Source of the DNA: JAEXOD01 sp963663265
GTDB taxonomy: Bacteria; Bacteroidota; Ignavibacteria; Ignavibacteriales; Melioribacteraceae
DNA length: 64,000 nucleotides
Direction of reading: 5' to 3'
Assembly: GCA_963663265.2 (NCBI GenBank)
Contig: CAXXXM010000004.1
Coordinates: forward strand, 241,769 to 305,768
Shown here: positions 38,117 through 46,341 of the stretch, piece by piece
Numbering within the stretch: the stretch's first letter is position 1
Layout of the letters: each line of letters begins with the position of its first letter
Notes under the pieces: generated by a model
The model's input: only the letters and a program-made list of their open reading frames with translations
What the model was told of the DNA's origin: nothing
Databases searched by the model: none
Program-made: the position numbers and the translations under genes

Positions 38117-38119
38117 GTA
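38117..38119. repeat. IS target-site duplication, left copy (GTA)
   Basis: GTA here is repeated at 39577-39579, directly outside the two IS ends. A 3-bp duplication is usual for IS3-family elements. Confidence 0.75.
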
Positions 38120-38182
38120 TGTATAGTCCTGAAATAGGTTGACTCAAAAAACAATAAAAGTCAACCAAAACAAGGACAAAAC

Positions 38183-38605
38183 ATGAAAAGAGAAGAAAAA
38201 GTAATAGTAACTGAAAAGAAAGTAAAATATTTTTCAGATGATTTTAAGAAAGAAATAATAAGAGAAGTTCTTTCAGGAAAATACACAAAAACAGAAGCCC
38301 AGCAAATATATGGAATTGGAGGAAATAGTAGTATATTAACATGGATGAGAAAATTTAACTTAGCACCCAAATATAATCCACCTAATAAACCACCAACGCC
38401 AGTAATTCCAATGAGTCCAATCGTAGAAAATGGGTTTGAAGAACTAACAAAAGACGAAAAAATAAGAGTATTAGAAAAAGCATTAGAAATCGAAAAAACC
38501 AAAACGATGCTATATGAAACAATGATAGAAATAGCAGAAAAAGAATACGGATTAGCTATAAAAAAAAAGTCAGAACCGAAACGATCCAAAAAGTTAAATC
38601 GTTAA
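38183..38605 (+). CDS. IS3-family transposase OrfA
   Basis: The 140-residue protein has an N-terminal helix-turn-helix of the transposase 8/IS3 type (YFSDDFKKEIIREVLSGKYT, then AQQIYGIGGNSSILTWMRKF) that binds the IS ends. A Leu/Glu-rich segment for oligomerisation follows (KDEKIRVLEKALEIEKTKTM). Its 3' end carries the slippery run that allows -1 frameshifting into orfB. Produced alone it usually represses or assists transposition. Confidence 0.92.
   Translation: MKREEKVIVTEKKVKYFSDDFKKEIIREVLSGKYTKTEAQQIYGIGGNSSILTWMRKFNLAPKYNPPNKPPTPVIPMSPIVENGFEELTKDEKIRVLEKALEIEKTKTMLYETMIEIAEKEYGLAIKKKSEPKRSKKLNR
38563..38569 (+). promoter_or_regulatory. Programmed -1 frameshift heptamer A_AAA_AAG
   Basis: Nine A and a G (38560-38569) place A-AAA-AAG in the correct phase of orfA. 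The orfB frame is open upstream through this point, so slipping back one base here gives a continuous OrfAB fusion through VRTETIQKVKSLKEG into the OrfB start region. This is the classical IS3-family expression signal. Confidence 0.85.
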
Positions 38606-38616
38606 AAGAGGGAAAA

Positions 38617-39540
38617 TTGAAAATAAAGGATTTAACCAAATTACTTGGCTATAGCAAACAATCGTATTACAAACAACTGGAACGAGAAGATAAAAAAAGC
38701 CTAAATGAAGGCTTGATAGTTGACCTTGTCCTAAATAAAAGGAAACTATGGAAAAAAGGAAGCGGAAGGAATTTATTTGCTTGTCTACAGCCTGAATTTA
38801 AGCGACATGGAATATCAATTGGCAGGGATAAATTCTTTAAGTTATTAAGAGAATACAACTTACTAATAAAAAGCAAACATAGAAAAACAAGCACAACTAA
38901 CAGTTATCATAATTTTCACAAGTATCCAAACTTAATAAAAGAATTAAAAGTAGCAAGAATAAATCAAGTATTGGTATGTGATATAACATATTTATATTTA
39001 CGAGAAAGTGATAGTTTTGCATATTTATTTTTAGTAACAGATTTGTTTTCAAGGAAAATACTTGGCTACAATGTAAGTTCAGATTTATCGGCAAAATCAG
39101 CCATAAAGACATTAACAATGGCATTAAAGAACATGAGTGATATAAAAGAGTGCATACATCACTCAGATAGAGGCATACAGTATTGTTCAAACCAATATAC
39201 CGAATTACTAAAGAAAAATAATATTGCAATAAGTATGACAGAACATTCAGATCCATTAGAAAATGCTGTAGCAGAAAGAATAAATAAAACTATAAAAGAA
39301 GAATTTACAGAAGAAAAGCAAATCAGTTTTAGTAATTATAAAGAAGCTAAAAATAAAATAGCCAAGATAATTGATTTTTATAATAACGAAAGACCTCACA
39401 GATCTTTGGAAATGTATACACCAAAAATGGCTTATGAATTAAACATAGAACTTAAAAGAAAATGGAAGCCTTATTATAAAGATTATTCTAAAATTAATAA
39501 AATAACTATTCCTTCTAATTTGGAGTATTCTTATATTTAA
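38617..39540 (+). CDS. IS3-family transposase OrfB (DDE integrase)
   Basis: The catalytic triad is D122 (VLVCDITYLYL), D184 (HHSDRGIQY) and E220 (ENAVAERINKT). D184 and E220 are separated by 35 residues, the D-D-35-E signature of IS3. The listed start is a TTG; the active transposase is more likely the OrfAB frameshift fusion beginning at 38183. The last part (FYNNERPHRSLEMYTPKMAYE) is the usual rve end. Confidence 0.94.
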   Translation: MKIKDLTKLLGYSKQSYYKQLEREDKKSLNEGLIVDLVLNKRKLWKKGSGRNLFACLQPEFKRHGISIGRDKFFKLLREYNLLIKSKHRKTSTTNSYHNFHKYPNLIKELKVARINQVLVCDITYLYLRESDSFAYLFLVTDLFSRKILGYNVSSDLSAKSAIKTLTMALKNMSDIKECIHHSDRGIQYCSNQYTELLKKNNIAISMTEHSDPLENAVAERINKTIKEEFTEEKQISFSNYKEAKNKIAKIIDFYNNERPHRSLEMYTPKMAYELNIELKRKWKPYYKDYSKINKITIPSNLEYSYI

Positions 39541-39576
39541 TTAATAAAAAAAGTCAACCTATTTCAGGACTATACA

Positions 39577-39943
39577 GTAAGTAGCGAAAAAACTATATTT
39601 AGCCCCGTAGGTGGCGACACATTTACCTACATTTTTTGTGCGAATCCTCTGGATTCGTGTTTTTGGCGTGTATCGCCTACCCCGACGTAAAAAGCACGTC
39701 GGGTTAACGACCTTTGACTTCCCTGAAGTCAAAAACTCATTTTGAAATATTGCTATACTTTTTAATAAATTATTAATTTCACGAACAGTAGATTAAATGT
39801 TTGATTGCAGAGCAATCACATGTCGGTAACCAGATAAACAAATATTCCCCACGACTTCAGAGAAGTCGCACAAAACCTAATGAGACACAAAAACATTTTG
39901 TTATCTTATATCTGTAATCTAACTTCTAATTTCTATCTTCTAC
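39577..39943. repeat. Hairpin mosaic continuing beyond the IS
   Basis: No gene is seen. GTA (39577-39579) is the second target-site copy. The interrupted cassette resumes and ends at 39620 with CCCC-GTAG-GTGGCGACAC. A third, shorter copy of the block with GAATCC-TCT-GGATTC and CCCGACGT/ACGTCGGG stems follows (about 39635-39700), then GACTTC-CCT-GAAGTC. At 39803-39873 is a second cassette type: GATTGC-AGA-GCAATC, linker ACATGTCGGTAACCA, then GACTTC-AGA-GAAGTC and CGCACAA. Confidence 0.75.
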
Positions 39944-40390
39944 TTACTTTTCAAACTTAATAAACAAGCTATCTTCGCTTTCCATTAGTTGTTCAAGGGT
40001 GAGGTCTTTTAGAACATTATCTATGGCGGTTTGTATTATCCGCCATAGAGATCTAACAGAACATTCAATTGAGTTGTTGCAAATATCGTTTGTACCGGCA
40101 TGAGTGTTACAAAAAGAATCATCAAATAATCGACCGCCAACAAAATCCAACACTTCAGCAATTTTAATTTGCTCAGCTTTTTTAGCCAAAGTATAACCAC
40201 CTATTGAACCTCGTTCACTGGTTAAAAAACCCCCTATTCTTAATACACGCAAAAGTTTTGCCGTATTATGTGGGGTAATTCCTTCAGCTTTACTTAGTTC
40301 TGGAATAGTTAAACTTAATCCAAGTTTTTGGAACTTTGCTATTCTTAATAATAGTCTTATTGAGTATTCTTCTTGTGCACTAAATTTCAT
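39944..40390 (-). CDS. Rrf2-family transcriptional regulator (IscR/SufR-like)
   Basis: The 148-residue winged-helix protein (MKFSAQEEYSIRLLLRIA, LSKAEGITPHNTAKLLRVL, GFLTSERGSIGGYTLAK) has three Cys near residues 94-110 (C-NTHAGTNDI-C-NNSIE-C) where IscR-type regulators bind an Fe-S cluster. As last gene of the sufB-to-rrf2 cluster it probably senses Fe-S status and controls this operon. The Cys spacing differs from E. coli IscR, so the cluster type is uncertain. It is 9 nt after the bacilliredoxin gene. Confidence 0.85.
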   Translation of the reverse strand: MKFSAQEEYSIRLLLRIAKFQKLGLSLTIPELSKAEGITPHNTAKLLRVLRIGGFLTSERGSIGGYTLAKKAEQIKIAEVLDFVGGRLFDDSFCNTHAGTNDICNNSIECSVRSLWRIIQTAIDNVLKDLTLEQLMESEDSLFIKFEK

Positions 40391-40399
40391 AATATTATA

Positions 40400-40927
40400 T
40401 CAATTTAATGGAATGGTTGAACCACAAACTTTTGCACTTACAAGTTTATCATATTTTTCTTTTGGAATTGAAGGACCTTGCTTTGTACAGAATTCTTCAA
40501 ATGCTTGATTAAGTACTTCCGCAATTTGTTCTGATTCGTGCCCTTCGATGTTCAATCTATTAAGTGCAAAAACAAGCTCTCCATTTTTGAACAAAAATAC
40601 CGCTGGAGATGAAGGAACAACTTTAGATAGATAGTTAGTTCTTAAATAATCAATTGCATCTCTATCTTGTCCTGCAAATACAGTATATAAATTATCCGGA
40701 ATTATTTTGTTTTGTAGTGCTAAAGTAACTCCAGGTCTTGCACTCCCCGCTGCACAACCACAAACTGAATTCACAAATAATAAAGCGGTTTTATCCTTAC
40801 TTTGTTTCATAGCATTTTCAACTGCTTCTGCTGTTGTTAATTCTTCAAAACCAACATAAGTAATTTCATCACGCATTGGTTGTACAGTATCTATATCATA
40901 CAATGGTTGTTTTTTTATATTAAACAT
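40400..40927 (-). CDS. BrxA/BrxB-family bacilliredoxin
   Basis: The DUF1094 signature is present: VQPMRDEITYVGFEELTTAEA, then VNSVCGCAAGSARPG with the CGC active site. Bacilliredoxins remove bacillithiol from S-bacillithiolated proteins, acting as the glutaredoxin of bacillithiol-using cells. At 175 residues it is longer than BrxA (about 145). It sits between sufT and the Rrf2 regulator. That position suggests a role in Fe-S assembly or carrier repair. The bacillithiol deacetylase gene at 55 kb makes the thiol link credible. Confidence 0.9.
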   Translation of the reverse strand: MFNIKKQPLYDIDTVQPMRDEITYVGFEELTTAEAVENAMKQSKDKTALLFVNSVCGCAAGSARPGVTLALQNKIIPDNLYTVFAGQDRDAIDYLRTNYLSKVVPSSPAVFLFKNGELVFALNRLNIEGHESEQIAEVLNQAFEEFCTKQGPSIPKEKYDKLVSAKVCGSTIPLN

Positions 40928-41029
40928 AACACTAACCTTTCAATAATTTGTAGTTTATAATTTAGAGCATAATAAGATATTAAATCCTATTTATAAATAA
41001 AGCACTCCAAAAATCAGAGTGTTAACCTA

Positions 41030-41344
41030 TTAATAAAATCCAAGTATTAGTTTAGCTTCGTCTGTCATCATATCCTTATCCCAAGGTGGATTCCAAACTA
41101 ATTCAACATAAACATCTTTTACATCCTTAATAACTTTAATACGTTGTTTCACTTCACCGGGCAACGTACCAGCAACAGGGCAGCCAGGAGATGTTAATGT
41201 CATTTTTATGTAAACATTAGCTTCATCATCAATTTTAATTTGATAAATAAGCCCAAGTTCATAAATATCAACAGGAATTTCAGGATCAAAACATTCTTTT
41301 AATCCTTTAATAATTTCTTGTTCTAAAAATCCTTTATCTATCAT
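41030..41344 (-). CDS. sufT: SufT/MIP18-family Fe-S assembly protein
   Basis: The 104-residue protein has the DUF59 core DPEIPVDIYELGLIY, then MTLTSPGCPVAGTLPGEV with the conserved Cys, and VELVWNPPWDKDMM. SufT helps mature Fe-S proteins as an accessory to the SUF scaffold. It follows sufS by 9 nt. A weak hairpin with CACTC/GAGTG arms lies between it and the bacilliredoxin gene (41000-41025) and could partly terminate or process the transcript. Confidence 0.9.
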   Translation of the reverse strand: MIDKGFLEQEIIKGLKECFDPEIPVDIYELGLIYQIKIDDEANVYIKMTLTSPGCPVAGTLPGEVKQRIKVIKDVKDVYVELVWNPPWDKDMMTDEAKLILGFY

Positions 41345-41353
41345 GTTTTCCTC

Positions 41354-42619
41354 TTAAGAAAGCATATTTTTAATTTTTTTCAAACTTTTAATAAAAATGT
41401 CAATTTCTTCTAAAGTATTATAAAATGCAAAAGAAGCACGGGCAGTAGCTGGAACATTAAAACGTTTCATAATAGGCTGTGTACAATGATGCCCTGTTCT
41501 TATAGCAATTCCATCCCCATCAATTAAAGTACCGATATCATATGGATGAATACCATCAATTACAAAAGAAATTACCGAACATTTATTTTTAGCTGTACCA
41601 ATAATTCTTAACCCATCAATTTCTAAAATTCTTTCTGTTGCGTAGTGTAACAATTTTTGTTCGTGAGCAATTAATTCTTCTTGTTCAAACTGATCCAAAT
41701 AATTAATAGCTGCACCTAACCCAATTCCACCAACAATATTAGGCGTTCCGGCTTCAAACTTATGAGGTAAATCATCGTATGTCGATTTTTCAAAAGTTAC
41801 TGTTCTAATCATATCCCCTCCTCCTTGGTATGGAGGAAGTTCAGATAAATACTTTGTTTTTCCGTACAATACGCCTATTCCTGTTGGTCCAAACAATTTA
41901 TGCCCACTAAAAACATAAAAATCGCAATCAAGTTCTTGCACATCAACTCTTTGATGAGGTATTGCTTGTGAACCATCTATTAATACAGGGATATTATATT
42001 TATGAGCAATTTCCACAATCTTTTTTACCGGATTAATTGTACCAAGTGCATTGGATGTATGTACAACCGAAATAAGTTTAGTTTTTTCAGAAATTAAATT
42101 TTCAAGTTCATCAACCATTAACTCACCTTCATCTGTAATGGGAATAACTTTTAATTTAACGTTCTTTTTTTCATTTATTAATTGCCAAGGAACAATGTTT
42201 GCATGGTGTTCCATATTGGTAACAATTATTTCATCATTTTCTTTAAGCCAACCGGCACGACACATGCTTGTAGCAACCAAATTAATGGCTTCAGTAGCCC
42301 CTTTTACAAAAATAATTTCAGAGGCACTCATAACATTCAAAAACTCCTTAATTTTTAAACGAGCTTTTTCATAAGAATCCGTTGCTAATTCGCTTAAAAA
42401 ATGAAGTCCTCTATGTATGTTGGCATTTTCATAAGTGTAATAATGTGTAATTGCATCAATTACCTGTTGAGGCTTTTGAGTAGTTGCAGCATTATCAAGA
42501 TAAATTAATGGTTTTCCGCTATTGACGGTTCGTTTTAATATTGGAAAATCATCTCTTACAGAATGAACTTCAAAAATCCTTTTTTGCAATTCTACATTAT
42601 TGGTTTCTACAATACTCAT
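41354..42619 (-). CDS. sufS: Cysteine desulfurase SufS
   Basis: This PLP enzyme takes sulfur from cysteine for Fe-S clusters. Visible are the N-terminal FPILKRTVNSGKPLIYLDNAA, the cofactor region NMEHHANIVPW, the PLP lysine in FYVFSGHKLFGPTGIG, and the persulfide Cys in AIRTGHHCTQPIM. The 421-residue length and group II motif (RTGHHCxQP) identify SufS rather than IscS. SufS normally hands sulfur to SufE or SufU; neither is encoded in this cluster. The gene begins 2 nt after sufD. Confidence 0.95.
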   Translation of the reverse strand: MSIVETNNVELQKRIFEVHSVRDDFPILKRTVNSGKPLIYLDNAATTQKPQQVIDAITHYYTYENANIHRGLHFLSELATDSYEKARLKIKEFLNVMSASEIIFVKGATEAINLVATSMCRAGWLKENDEIIVTNMEHHANIVPWQLINEKKNVKLKVIPITDEGELMVDELENLISEKTKLISVVHTSNALGTINPVKKIVEIAHKYNIPVLIDGSQAIPHQRVDVQELDCDFYVFSGHKLFGPTGIGVLYGKTKYLSELPPYQGGGDMIRTVTFEKSTYDDLPHKFEAGTPNIVGGIGLGAAINYLDQFEQEELIAHEQKLLHYATERILEIDGLRIIGTAKNKCSVISFVIDGIHPYDIGTLIDGDGIAIRTGHHCTQPIMKRFNVPATARASFAFYNTLEEIDIFIKSLKKIKNMLS

Positions 42620-42621
42620 AA

Positions 42622-43956
42622 TTATATTTCAACTTTTTGTAAATGTTCAAAAATTTTATGATTTAATAAATCTCTAAGTTCATCTATTTTAACGTTTTCA
42701 ATAACATCGGCGGCAAATGCTCTAATTAACATTGACTTTGCAGTATCTTCACCTATTCCTCTTGTTTTTATGTAAAACAAGGCATTAGAATCTAACTGAC
42801 CAACAGTTGCACCGTGTGAACATTTTACGTCATCAGCAAAAATTTCAAGCTGAGGTTTTGTATCAATTTTTGCCTCTTTTGAAAGAAGAACGGTTTTATT
42901 TGACTGATATGCATTAGTTTTTTGGGCATCTTTATCAACTAAAATTTTTCCGGCAAATACACCATGCGATTTGTCATCCAAAATACTTTTATATAATTCA
43001 TTACTCATACAGTTCGGTTTTGCATGTTCTACAAAAGTGTGGTTATCAATATGCTCTTCACCTTTTCCTAATGATAAACCATAAAAATGAGTTTCAATAT
43101 TTTCACCTTGTAAAGAAGAACTTAAATCATTTCGAGTTATTTTTCCACCAAATGTAAAAGTATAGTTACTGTAATTACTATTTTTTAATTGATAAACTAC
43201 TGTATTTTCTATATGAAATGAACTTTCATTTTCATCTTGTACTGTATAAACATTAACTCTTGCATCACTATCTAAAAAGACCTCTGTTAAAGCATTCATT
43301 AAATAGCTATTTTCACTTATTCCTTTATAATTTACAACAATGCTTATTTCACTATTGGAATCTGCAAAAATTAAATTACGGGGGACTGACATTACTTTGC
43401 TTTCTTTATTGCCTGTTACGTGTAATATCTGAACAGGTATTTCCAAAACCTTATTTTTAGGAATATATACAAAAAGTCCGTCGTTAGCATAAACATTGTT
43501 TATGGTATTAAAAAGACTTTTATCTTTTAATATATTGTTTAAATGAACTTCTACCAATTTTTTGTTTTCTTTTAGTGCAGAACTCAAATTTTTAATTATT
43601 ATACCATCTGGTACTTTAGATAAATCTGAAAACTTTTCTTCAAAAATTCCATTTACAAAAACAAGTTTTATCGATTCGGTACTTTTTAGTAAAAAGTTAT
43701 TGGATAAATCATCAAAAATTTCAATGGTTTTATTTAAAGTAGCCGGAATAAAATTTTCCTTTACAATTTCATTTAAGTTAGTGTATTTCCATTTTTCAGT
43801 TTTTAGCGTTGGAAAGTCAGAAGATTTTAATTCTTCATAATACTCTTTTTTTGCTTCTCCAAAAAAAGTTTCAGATAATCCATTTAAGTTATTATAATAA
43901 GTATCAAAATTTTCTACTAAGTATTCTTTAAGACCTTTATTTAAGGAATTTTCCAT
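42622..43956 (-). CDS. sufD: Fe-S cluster assembly protein SufD
   Basis: SufD pairs with SufB and two SufC in the SufBC2D scaffold. The 444-residue protein has a variable N-terminus (SDFPTLKTEKWKYTNL) and the conserved beta-helix C-terminal half, including GENIETHFYGLSLGKGEEHID, HGVFAGKILVDKDAQKTNAY and DVKCSHGATVGQLD, which contains the His expected near the cluster site. It lies 14 nt downstream of sufC and 2 nt upstream of sufS. Confidence 0.93.
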   Translation of the reverse strand: MENSLNKGLKEYLVENFDTYYNNLNGLSETFFGEAKKEYYEELKSSDFPTLKTEKWKYTNLNEIVKENFIPATLNKTIEIFDDLSNNFLLKSTESIKLVFVNGIFEEKFSDLSKVPDGIIIKNLSSALKENKKLVEVHLNNILKDKSLFNTINNVYANDGLFVYIPKNKVLEIPVQILHVTGNKESKVMSVPRNLIFADSNSEISIVVNYKGISENSYLMNALTEVFLDSDARVNVYTVQDENESSFHIENTVVYQLKNSNYSNYTFTFGGKITRNDLSSSLQGENIETHFYGLSLGKGEEHIDNHTFVEHAKPNCMSNELYKSILDDKSHGVFAGKILVDKDAQKTNAYQSNKTVLLSKEAKIDTKPQLEIFADDVKCSHGATVGQLDSNALFYIKTRGIGEDTAKSMLIRAFAADVIENVKIDELRDLLNHKIFEHLQKVEI

Positions 43957-43970
43957 TATTATATTCCTCC

Positions 43971-44741
43971 TTAAGCTTTTGCTTCTTCAACTAAATCGAT
44001 ATCGTCTTTTATCCAGTCGTATCCTTTCTCTTCAAGTTCTAATGCAAGTTCTTTAGTTCCGGATTTTATAATTCTTCCTTTATAAAGAACATGAACAAAA
44101 TCAGGAATAATATAACTTAATAAACGTTGGTAGTGTGTAACAAGGATAACTGCATTATTAGGATTTTTAAATACATTCACCCCACTTGAAACTACTTTTA
44201 GTGCATCAATATCTAATCCTGAATCAGTTTCATCTAATAAAGCTAATTTGGGGTTAAGCATTAAAAGTTGTAAAATTTCATTACGTTTTTTCTCGCCACC
44301 GGAAAAACCTTGATTAACAGCACGACTTAAAAGCTTTTCATCCATACCAAGAATTGAAGCTTTTTCTTTCATTAAATCCAAAAACTGTTTTGGAGTTAAT
44401 TCAGTTAAATTATTGTATTTTCTAATTTCATCAATAGCAGTTTTCAAAAAAGTGGCATTGCTAATACCAGGAATTTCAACAGGATACTGAAAAGCTAAAA
44501 ATACGCCTTCGCGGGCTCTATCTTCAATACTTAAATCTAAAAGGTTTTTACCTTCTAAAATAACTTCACCTTCTGTAACTTCATAATTTTCGCTTCCGGC
44601 TAAAACGTTAGCTAATGTACTTTTTCCACTTCCATTAGGACCCATAATAGCATGCACTTCGCCGGCATTAACTGTTAAATTAATTCCACGTAAAATTTCT
44701 TTTCCTTCAATATTTGCATGTAAATTTTTTATCTGTAACAT
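43971..44741 (-). CDS. sufC: Fe-S assembly ATPase SufC
   Basis: This ABC-type ATPase of the SUF scaffold has Walker A GPNGSGKSTLAN (about residues 34-45), signature SGGEKKRNEILQ, Walker B LALLDETDSGLDIDAL, and the switch His in LVTHYQRLL. The DETDSGLD form is specific to SufC. No membrane domain is expected. It is 31 nt after sufB. Confidence 0.96.
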   Translation of the reverse strand: MLQIKNLHANIEGKEILRGINLTVNAGEVHAIMGPNGSGKSTLANVLAGSENYEVTEGEVILEGKNLLDLSIEDRAREGVFLAFQYPVEIPGISNATFLKTAIDEIRKYNNLTELTPKQFLDLMKEKASILGMDEKLLSRAVNQGFSGGEKKRNEILQLLMLNPKLALLDETDSGLDIDALKVVSSGVNVFKNPNNAVILVTHYQRLLSYIIPDFVHVLYKGRIIKSGTKELALELEEKGYDWIKDDIDLVEEAKA

Positions 44742-44772
44742 TTATTTTATCCTCTTAATTTCAAATTAATAA

Positions 44773-46218
44773 TTAACCTACGCTACCTTCTAAACTTATT
44801 GCAAGCAGCTTCTGTGCTTCAACTGCAAATTCCATAGGTAATTCGTTAAATACTTCTTTACAAAAACCATTAACAATTAAATTAACAGCATCTTCTGTTG
44901 ATATTCCTCTTTGGTTCAAGTAGAATATTTGATCGTCGCTAACTTTAGAAGTAGTGGCTTCGTGTTCTACAACTGAAGAATTATTATCAACTTCTATATA
45001 TGGGAAAGTATGTGCACCACATTTATCACCCATTAACATGCTATCACATTGTGAAAAGTTTCTCGCACCTGTGGCATTTTTAGCAACTTTTACTAAACCT
45101 CTGTACGAATTATTGCTTCTTCCGGCAGAAATTCCTTTTGATACAATTGTGCTTCTTGTATTTTTGCCAATATGTATCATTTTTGTACCTGTATCTGCTT
45201 GCTGATAATTATTTGTAACCGCAACCGAATAAAACTCACCGACTGAATTATCCCCTTGTAAAATACAAGCTGGATATTTCCATGTTACAGCCGAGCCTGT
45301 TTCTACTTGTGTCCAAGATACTTTAGAATTTTTTCCTCTACAAGCAGCACGCTTAGTAACAAAGTTAAAAATACCACCTTTCCCCTCTTTATCTCCGGGG
45401 TACCAGTTTTGAACTGTTGAATACTTTATTTCTGCATCGTCCAAAATCACCAATTCTACTACTGCGGCATGCAACTGATTGTTATCGCGAATTGGAGCAG
45501 TACATCCTTCAAGATAACTAACATAAGAATTATCTTCGGCAATAATTAATGTTCTTTCAAACTGCCCAGTTTCTTGATTATTAATTCTAAAATATGTAGA
45601 TAATTCCATTGGGCATCTTACTCCTTTTGGAATATATACAAAAGAACCATCACTAAAAACAGCTGAATTTAATGCAGCATAAAAGTTGTCAGTATATGGC
45701 ACAACCGAACCAAGATATTTTTTTATAAGCTCAGGATGATCTTTTATTGCATCTGATATTGCACAAAATATAATCCCTTGTTCTGCTAACGACTCCTTAA
45801 ATGTTGTTGTAACTGAAACAGAATCAAAAACCGCATCAACAGCTACACCAGCTAATTTTTTCTGTTCTTCAAGTGGAATACCTAATTTTTCAAATGTTTT
45901 TATTAATTCCGGATCAACTTCATCCAAACTATTTAATGTTGGTTTCGTTTTTGGTGCTGAATAATAAACAATATCTTGAAAATCTACTTTTGGATAGGTT
46001 ACATTAGGCCAGGTCGGCTCTTCCATTTTTAACCAATAATTATAAGCTTTTAATCTCCATTCAGTCATCCATTCAGGTTCGTTCTTTTTTTTAGAAATAA
46101 ACCTAACTGTATCTTCATTTAATCCCTTAGGTATAGTATCACTTTCTATTTCAGTTGAAAATCCCCATTTATATTCGCTTTGGGTTAAGTCTTCAACCAC
46201 TTTCATTTCATCACTCAT
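44773..46218 (-). CDS. sufB: Fe-S cluster assembly scaffold SufB
   Basis: SufB is the main scaffold on which the cluster forms. The 481-residue protein carries the family core: GIIFCAISDAIKDHPELIKKY, SFVYIPKGVRCPMELSTYFR, EGCTAPIRDNNQLHAAVVEL and CDSMLMGDKCGAHTFPYIEV, then EHEATTSKVSDDQIFYLNQRG. It is the first gene of the minus-strand operon sufB-sufC-sufD-sufS-sufT-brx-rrf2; its promoter must lie between 46219 and the terminator-like hairpin near 46267-46337. Confidence 0.95.
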   Translation of the reverse strand: MSDEMKVVEDLTQSEYKWGFSTEIESDTIPKGLNEDTVRFISKKKNEPEWMTEWRLKAYNYWLKMEEPTWPNVTYPKVDFQDIVYYSAPKTKPTLNSLDEVDPELIKTFEKLGIPLEEQKKLAGVAVDAVFDSVSVTTTFKESLAEQGIIFCAISDAIKDHPELIKKYLGSVVPYTDNFYAALNSAVFSDGSFVYIPKGVRCPMELSTYFRINNQETGQFERTLIIAEDNSYVSYLEGCTAPIRDNNQLHAAVVELVILDDAEIKYSTVQNWYPGDKEGKGGIFNFVTKRAACRGKNSKVSWTQVETGSAVTWKYPACILQGDNSVGEFYSVAVTNNYQQADTGTKMIHIGKNTRSTIVSKGISAGRSNNSYRGLVKVAKNATGARNFSQCDSMLMGDKCGAHTFPYIEVDNNSSVVEHEATTSKVSDDQIFYLNQRGISTEDAVNLIVNGFCKEVFNELPMEFAVEAQKLLAISLEGSVG

Positions 46219-46266
46219 TTATACTCCAATTTAGCTTCTTTTTAATCTGGAAAAAAAAGTCAAGAT

Positions 46267-46337
46267 TCATATCAAAAAAATAACTCTTTTTAATTTTAAA
46301 ACCTAATTATATTAAAATTGGTTCCTTAAAAGAGTTA
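46267..46337 (-). terminator. Probable terminator of the hisS-rlmB operon
   Basis: Read on the minus strand, AACTCTTTTAA begins just past the rlmB stop and pairs with TTAAAAAGAGTT, followed by ATTTTTTTG. AATTTTAA/TTAAAATT can pair inside the loop. The stem is AT-rich and long-looped, so it is less certain than others in the window. Confidence 0.55.
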
Positions 46338-46341
46338 AAAA

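Larger units (their letters stand above)
36732..38119. repeat. Hairpin mosaic, two tandem copies
   Basis: No gene is present. The stretch is built from short stem-loops: CTCC-TAAC-GGAG, ACCC-TAAA-GGGT, CCC-GTTA-GGG, GAATCC-GCC-GGATTC, CCCGACGT/ACGTCGGG and GATTGC-TCG-GCAATC. They are joined by conserved linkers such as GTGTCG, CTATTGATGTTTC and CATCAATAG. The segment is a direct duplication: 36732-37465 is repeated from 37466 with a constant 734-bp offset until a 78-bp loss in the second copy, in the GTCACTCGTCAC-rich part. Open frames here follow the repeats and show no signal of real protein coding. Confidence 0.85.
38120..39576 (+). mobile_element. Complete IS3-family insertion sequence (1457 bp)
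   Basis: The ends are perfect 25-bp inverted repeats, 38120-38144 (starting TGTATAGTCCTGAAATAGG) and 39552-39576. They begin TG and end CA as IS3-family tips do, and are flanked by the 3-bp duplication GTA. Inside are orfA and orfB in -1 relation with an A-rich slippery site. Both frames are intact and OrfB keeps the DDE triad, so the element looks recently inserted and may be active. It has landed in the right arm of a hairpin cassette. A single copy is present in the window. Confidence 0.95.

Noticed and set aside
38161..38589. 142-aa minus-strand frame in the IS
   Set aside because: It is the antisense shadow of orfA, which has clear HTH homology and the slippery site.
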